Below, piece after piece: positions 26,434 to 29,821 of a DNA stretch of 29,821 bases. Under the pieces are notes generated by a model that was given only the letters and a program-made list of their open reading frames with translations, ran no database searches and was not told where the DNA came from. This DNA is from JAQIBY01 sp034658655. GTDB lineage: Bacteria; Bacteroidota; Bacteroidia; Bacteroidales; ML635J-15. Position 1 is the first letter of the stretch. Each line of letters starts with the position of its first letter. The position numbers and the translations under genes are program-made. The stretch covers positions 1 through 29,821 of the forward strand of contig JAYEFQ010000157.1 in assembly GCA_034658655.1 (NCBI GenBank). Direction: 5' to 3'.

Positions 26434-26474
26434 AGCCCAGCGATGTGCTGAGCTGCGTCAAAGCATCGAAATGC
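26434..26474. other. pair of adjacent hairpins in G+C-richer noncoding DNA
   Basis: AGCCCAGC (26434-26441) pairs with GCTGAGCT (26447-26454) with one mismatch around GATGT; nine bases later GCAT (26463-26466) pairs with ATGC (26471-26474) around CGAA. A 10-bp arm (GATATGTGTT near 26286, AACACACATC near 26386, one mismatch) lies just to the left. This could be a structured RNA or an old insertion; no known RNA family is recognised. Confidence 0.3.
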
Positions 26475-26733
26475 AGCCAAAATTATGCAAATTACATTGA
26501 ACATCATCGGCATAATTCAGATAATCAATTTGTTAGAATTGGTAATAATAATATTGAATATTATACGCTAGAACGCAACTAAATATTAAATGTTCAGGTT
26601 ATTTTGTAACAATACCTTAATAAAAACCAACAAATCTATCTTAAAGTGCATAGCTCCGGCAAAAGGATTTAGTTCAACCAGCCTGTCCCTGCTACATTCC
26701 GGGAGGAATATTCACTATGTTTCCGAAACATCA

Positions 26734-26794
26734 ATCCGAAAACTTTCATCCGAAAACTTTCATCCGAAAACTTTCATCCGAAAACTTTCGGATG
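26734..26794. repeat. 14-bp tandem repeat, four copies, ending in a palindrome
   Basis: ATCCGAAAACTTTC is repeated four times without error at 26734-26747, 26748-26761, 26762-26775 and 26776-26789. The last copy continues into GGATG, making the palindrome CATCCGAAA-AC-TTTCGGATG (26775-26794). It starts 25 bases beyond the stop of the methyltransferase, so it would lie in the 3' end of the R-M transcript and may act as a terminator-like structure. Confidence 0.8.
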
Positions 26795-26818
26795 GCGCAC
26801 CGCTCATATCCCTATATA

Positions 26819-28372
26819 TTAGGCTTCGTATTTCCTTTTAAATATGTCATTTATCTCATTAATACATTTTTCATTAGGCTCGTTATTATTAATCGAACTT
26901 CTATAATCAATATATAAATTAATAATCTCATTTTCGGTTTCGCCATCTAATTTTGATAGGTCTAGCATCAGAGCATTATTCAAATCATTGGGTTCAAATT
27001 TCTTTAATCCATCTCCATATTCTCGTCTATTATCACTGAATATTTGGTTTGCGACATCTGTTAACAAATAAGCAAATAATAAATCAATATTTATTTTATA
27101 AAAGAGATTCGAGTTAGGGTAAATACAATGAAAAGTAGTCAAATTGCTAACATTTGCTTCGTTGCGAATAAATTTCAGTCCATTTCTATTGAACACTCCT
27201 ACCCAAATTGGCGATGGTGGACGATTTTCCAAAGAATACCAAGGCGTTCTTTTCGATGTCAAATATTTCTTATTAACTTCTTTTTTCACTCCAAGCTCAA
27301 TGTATTTCTGAATATTTATATCAGTTTCGTTTACACAAGCATTTATCAAATAAACATTTGCATCTTTTTTTATTAAGTTTTTAAAAGTCTCTTTTGTGAA
27401 AAATGGTAATGTTACATCTTTTGATTTTGTGATACAAGGCAATAAACAATCATTGCTAATATTGTATTTCCCTGCCTTACTTTGATTAAATGTAAAATAA
27501 TCATTTGCACCAGTTGCAATACCTCTAACAACTTTTGCAACATTTATGAAAGGTATTAAATTTTTATATTTTTTATTATTTTGTTCACTGTAATATGTTC
27601 GCCATTTTATGTTTGGATTTAATTTTTCTACTTCATATTCAAATGTGGGAACATTCGGATATGCTTTTAATTCTTCAAGGTCTTTGATGTTTGAAAATGA
27701 AATTTTATCAATAAAATTACTTTTTTCAAGTAAAATAATTGCACTTGTAGTTAAAGCATCATCAAAAACGTTTTCTTCAAAATTAAAAAGAACAATATGT
27801 TTTAAGGTTTGTGATTTTATTAAATATTTTTTAACCAATTTGCCATAATCAGAATTTAAGAATTCAGACGGGATAATATATGCAGCACGTCCATTTTCTT
27901 TAAGTTGATAAATTGATTTTAACAAGAATAATGTATAAATATTTGTAAAGCCACTAAGATTAATCTTTAATCTTTTTTTTATTTCCTCTAATGTTTTTTT
28001 GTTTTCATAGTTGTGAAATTTAAAATATGGTGGATTACAAATAATTGAATCATATTTATTATTCCAGTCATTGAAAAGATAATCTTCTAAGAAGTAATTT
28101 ATGTTTGAAAAGTTATTGAAATTTTGTTTCGCAATTTCAAAGATAACAGGGTCAACATCAAAACTTGTTATATCAATATCTTTTTTTTGTTCTAAAATTA
28201 GCCTTGAAAAAACTCCTAAACCGAAGGCTGGTTCAAGTAATGTTTGAATTTCGGGCTTATCCAAAATCCAATCAATCATTATTTTTGCAACAGGTTCAGG
28301 CGTAAAAAACTGAGCAAATTTTTTGCGATGTATTAAACTCGTTTGTTTTTTATATTCCTTTTCTAAAATCAT
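26819..28372 (-). CDS. type II N6-adenine DNA methyltransferase of an R-M system
   Basis: A 517-residue class I SAM methyltransferase. Motif X is FAQFFTP (19-25), motif I LEPAFGLGVF (46-55) for SAM binding, and motif IV NPPY (113-116), the catalytic motif of N6-adenine enzymes. Motif VIII-like residues follow near YIIPSEFLNS (about 165-174). The rest (about 240-517) is a large C-terminal specificity domain, as in the TaqI/Eco57I-like gamma class. It methylates the site cut by its partner and so protects host DNA. It starts one base after the stop of the endonuclease gene, so the two are one transcript with the nuclease first. Both genes are notably AT-rich and stand beside repeats, consistent with horizontal arrival. 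No separate controller gene is seen. Confidence 0.92.
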   Translation of the reverse strand: MILEKEYKKQTSLIHRKKFAQFFTPEPVAKIMIDWILDKPEIQTLLEPAFGLGVFSRLILEQKKDIDITSFDVDPVIFEIAKQNFNNFSNINYFLEDYLFNDWNNKYDSIICNPPYFKFHNYENKKTLEEIKKRLKINLSGFTNIYTLFLLKSIYQLKENGRAAYIIPSEFLNSDYGKLVKKYLIKSQTLKHIVLFNFEENVFDDALTTSAIILLEKSNFIDKISFSNIKDLEELKAYPNVPTFEYEVEKLNPNIKWRTYYSEQNNKKYKNLIPFINVAKVVRGIATGANDYFTFNQSKAGKYNISNDCLLPCITKSKDVTLPFFTKETFKNLIKKDANVYLINACVNETDINIQKYIELGVKKEVNKKYLTSKRTPWYSLENRPPSPIWVGVFNRNGLKFIRNEANVSNLTTFHCIYPNSNLFYKINIDLLFAYLLTDVANQIFSDNRREYGDGLKKFEPNDLNNALMLDLSKLDGETENEIINLYIDYRSSINNNEPNEKCINEINDIFKRKYEA

Positions 28373-28373
28373 T

Positions 28374-29468
28374 TTAAAAATTTTCGATATTTAATAATGA
28401 TTTTAGTTTATCAATATCTAAGTAAGCAGTTCCCTTGTCAAAGGTCACATAAAACAAAAGTCGTCCTCTTCCCATTTCTCTTCTGACACTATTATGTTCA
28501 GGTTCTTCTATTTTGTATGCAATTTGCTCGGTTTTTCGCGTATTTATTTTAATAGTTGTTTTATTCTGATTTTTTATGTCTTTGCTAATTTCATAAAACT
28601 CTCCCTCTTTTTCAGTTTCAGTAATAAGTGATAAAATATTTTCAAATGATATTCCATAAGATTTATCAAAAAACACTTGAAAGTAGTAATGTGGTACATT
28701 GAAAGTTTCTGTCCATTTATAAACTACTTTCAAATCCTCAACTTTTGGTGTTATGCTTAAATAATCACGTTTTTGAACTATTGTGATATTTTCTTTTAAT
28801 TCTTTAAATAAGGCTGTTAATTCTTGTAATTCATTTGTTGAATTCCAACTTGGTCTTCTAAAACTTACCGCATAAATAGTATCTTCATTTATTCCTTTCA
28901 AGATTTCAATGAAGTGTTTCTTTTTTGGATGTTCTAATATCTCAAAATATTCACTTAGTATTTTATCTCTAATTTCAATTGCTTTGTCTAAATGTGTGAT
29001 TGTCCTATTTTGCATTTCATTCTCATATTTATCAATGAGAAATGCACTTGAACGGATTTCTAAACCAGCAATTGCTTTTTTTACATATTCTGTTATTTCA
29101 CTATGAGCAATTTTACTAATATCAAAACCAAGTTCACTATCAAAGTCATTCTTTGCAAATATTAATAAATCTGGTCTTTTCCCAATTGTGTCTAATTCAT
29201 CTTGAAAATCATTATAAAATTCATCAAATCCTTTTTCTCCAGCAATTAAATCATCTGATTTTCCATATCTAACGGCAACATAGTTTTTAGAAGTTTCATT
29301 AATTGCTCTAAAAATCAAATCTTCTGCCCAATCACCTTGTTCTTTATTGGTAATGAAATTTGAAGATGCTTGTGTTGGTGGTAATGTTCTATCTCTTTGT
29401 TCAGAAAAATCTACAATTGTTGTAGGTATATGTTTTGTTAATTCTCTTATTTTATCAAAATATACCAT
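28374..29468 (-). CDS. probable type II restriction endonuclease, AccI-like
   Basis: A 364-residue protein directly upstream of the methyltransferase. The N-terminal TLPPTQASSNFITNKEQGDW and AEDLIFRAI, then GKRPDLLIF (97-104) and AGLEIRSSAFL (134-144), resemble what I remember of the AccI endonuclease family (target GT-MK-AC). PD at 99-100 and E137-x-R139 would form a PD-(D/E)xK-type site with arginine in place of lysine. That family call rests on memory of motifs, not on a search. The pairing with an N6-adenine methyltransferase makes a restriction role very likely in any case. A TAAATTTG promoter lies 28 bases before the ATG, and AAGGAT serves as ribosome site. Having the nuclease first in the operon is less common than methylase first. 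Confidence 0.75.
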   Translation of the reverse strand: MVYFDKIRELTKHIPTTIVDFSEQRDRTLPPTQASSNFITNKEQGDWAEDLIFRAINETSKNYVAVRYGKSDDLIAGEKGFDEFYNDFQDELDTIGKRPDLLIFAKNDFDSELGFDISKIAHSEITEYVKKAIAGLEIRSSAFLIDKYENEMQNRTITHLDKAIEIRDKILSEYFEILEHPKKKHFIEILKGINEDTIYAVSFRRPSWNSTNELQELTALFKELKENITIVQKRDYLSITPKVEDLKVVYKWTETFNVPHYYFQVFFDKSYGISFENILSLITETEKEGEFYEISKDIKNQNKTTIKINTRKTEQIAYKIEEPEHNSVRREMGRGRLLFYVTFDKGTAYLDIDKLKSLLNIENF

Positions 29469-29496
29469 ATTAAATCCTTATCAGTTTTTCAAATTA

Positions 29497-29504
29497 CAAA
29501 TTTA
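29497..29504 (-). promoter_or_regulatory. -7 promoter element of the R-M operon
   Basis: The plus strand CAAATTTA reads TAAATTTG on the minus strand, matching TAnnTTTG, 28 bases upstream of the endonuclease ATG. No clear -33 element. Confidence 0.5.
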
Positions 29505-29548
29505 GTTCATTTTTTTATCGTTCGGAAATCTTTCTTCATATGAAGCCT

Positions 29549-29652
29549 AACTCGCGTATAAAAACACTCCATGCACAAACGCCTAATAATCAATCTTTAC
29601 TATCCGTGTGATAGGCATTTGTAATTAATTGTTAAGCATTTATAAACGAGTT
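29549..29652. repeat. nested imperfect palindrome upstream of the R-M operon
   Basis: Outer arms AACTCGCGTATAAA (29549-29562) and TTTATAAACGAGTT (29639-29652) match at 12 of 14 positions. Inner arms ACAAACGCCTA (29575-29585) and TAGGCATTTGT (29612-29622) match at 10 of 11, with a 26-base loop. The spacers are 12 and 16 bases. The layout is like a recombination or attC-type site, but the core-site pairing does not fit (see rejected items). From 29653 to the right edge I see no gene or clear signal. Confidence 0.5.
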
Positions 29653-29821
29653 TACTTGTTTTCTCACGAAAGATAGAGATTTTTTTCGATAAAATACAAA
29701 ATTGGGACAACAGAATCAACAAACTTATATGTTCGCAAGTTCTTATGCAGAAAGCTTTCGGGACGTTAATTCGCAATCTTATTTTACTCATGGTTTAACT
29801 TTCTCACGTATGTTCCAGTGC

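Larger units (their letters stand above)
25962..26818. other. 857-bp noncoding repeat-rich stretch between der and the R-M genes
   Basis: No gene can be supported here; the short open frames have no family likeness. The left part (26001-26220) holds intergenic repeats also found elsewhere in the window. The middle (26280-26480) is clearly richer in G+C than its surroundings and has a tetranucleotide repeat and hairpins. The right part (26530-26700) is AT-rich and plain, and the last 85 bases carry a 14-bp tandem repeat. The mosaic suggests several insertions at the edge of a mobile region. Confidence 0.6.

Noticed and set aside
26397..26582. A 61-residue open frame in the noncoding stretch after der
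   Set aside because: No family likeness or ribosome site; it overlaps hairpins and changes composition half-way, from G+C-richer to AT-rich.
29545..29637. Integron attC site suggested by GCCTAAC (29545-29551) and GTTAAGC (29631-29637)
   Set aside because: Both fit the RYYYAAC/GTTRRRY consensus, but they are not paired with each other in the palindrome: the sequence opposite GCCTAAC in the outer arm is GTTTACT. Spacer lengths are also unlike attC, and no integrase is in the window.
29600..29791. A 63-residue open frame on the minus strand near the right edge
   Set aside because: It has no recognisable domain and no promoter or ribosome site that I could see, and overlaps the large palindrome.

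Overview
This window looks like a chromosomal segment of an AT-rich member of the Bacteroidota. The evidence is the repeated -7 promoter motif TAnnTTTG, two proteins ending in the gliding-motility/type IX secretion (T9SS) type-B C-terminal domain, a PorE-like TPR/beta-propeller protein, and MqnA of the futalosine menaquinone route. Most of the window is core gene content. The accessory parts are a surface-protein block at 1.4-12.3 kb and a repeat-rich restriction-modification island from about 26 kb to the right edge.

Left part (1-1360): the first codons of a leftward gene run off the edge, and murB points right and ends at a hairpin terminator shared with the convergent giant gene. At 1381-12328, all leftward, lie an ECF sigma factor, an overlapping single-pass membrane protein (anti-sigma-like N-terminus, PKD domain, T9SS C-terminal domain), a small secreted protein of unknown function, and a 2789-residue secreted protein built from about 24 SprB-like repeats plus PKD and T9SS sorting domains. 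I infer that these may form a regulator-sensor-cargo unit for surface adhesion or gliding.

Middle part: a tightly packed leftward operon (12387-18350) encodes a PorE-like protein without the OmpA domain, a ClpP-like/NfeD membrane protease, a GNAT acetyltransferase, a MATE exporter and MltG; mqnA follows as a separate leftward gene. Rightward genes are purB, an MsbA-like ABC exporter and a DUF192 lipoprotein in one operon, then era and der, each with its own TAnnTTTG promoter.

Between the DUF192 gene and era lies a broken dinD gene on the minus strand. A 92-bp palindromic element with imperfect inverted ends and a TAA target duplication cuts it; both coding halves are still recognisable on either side. 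A related copy of one half of this element sits inverted at 26.1 kb, and one of its ends is also found at 187-203.

Right part (25962-29821): about 850 bp of noncoding, structured, repeat-bearing DNA, then a type II restriction-modification pair (N6-adenine methyltransferase and a probable AccI-type endonuclease) transcribed leftward, then a nested imperfect palindrome of about 100 bp upstream of it. The most notable observations are the correlated cysteine pairs across the SprB-like repeats, the sigma/T9SS-domain sensor arrangement, and the insertion of the small palindromic element in dinD. No wholly new system is proven here.
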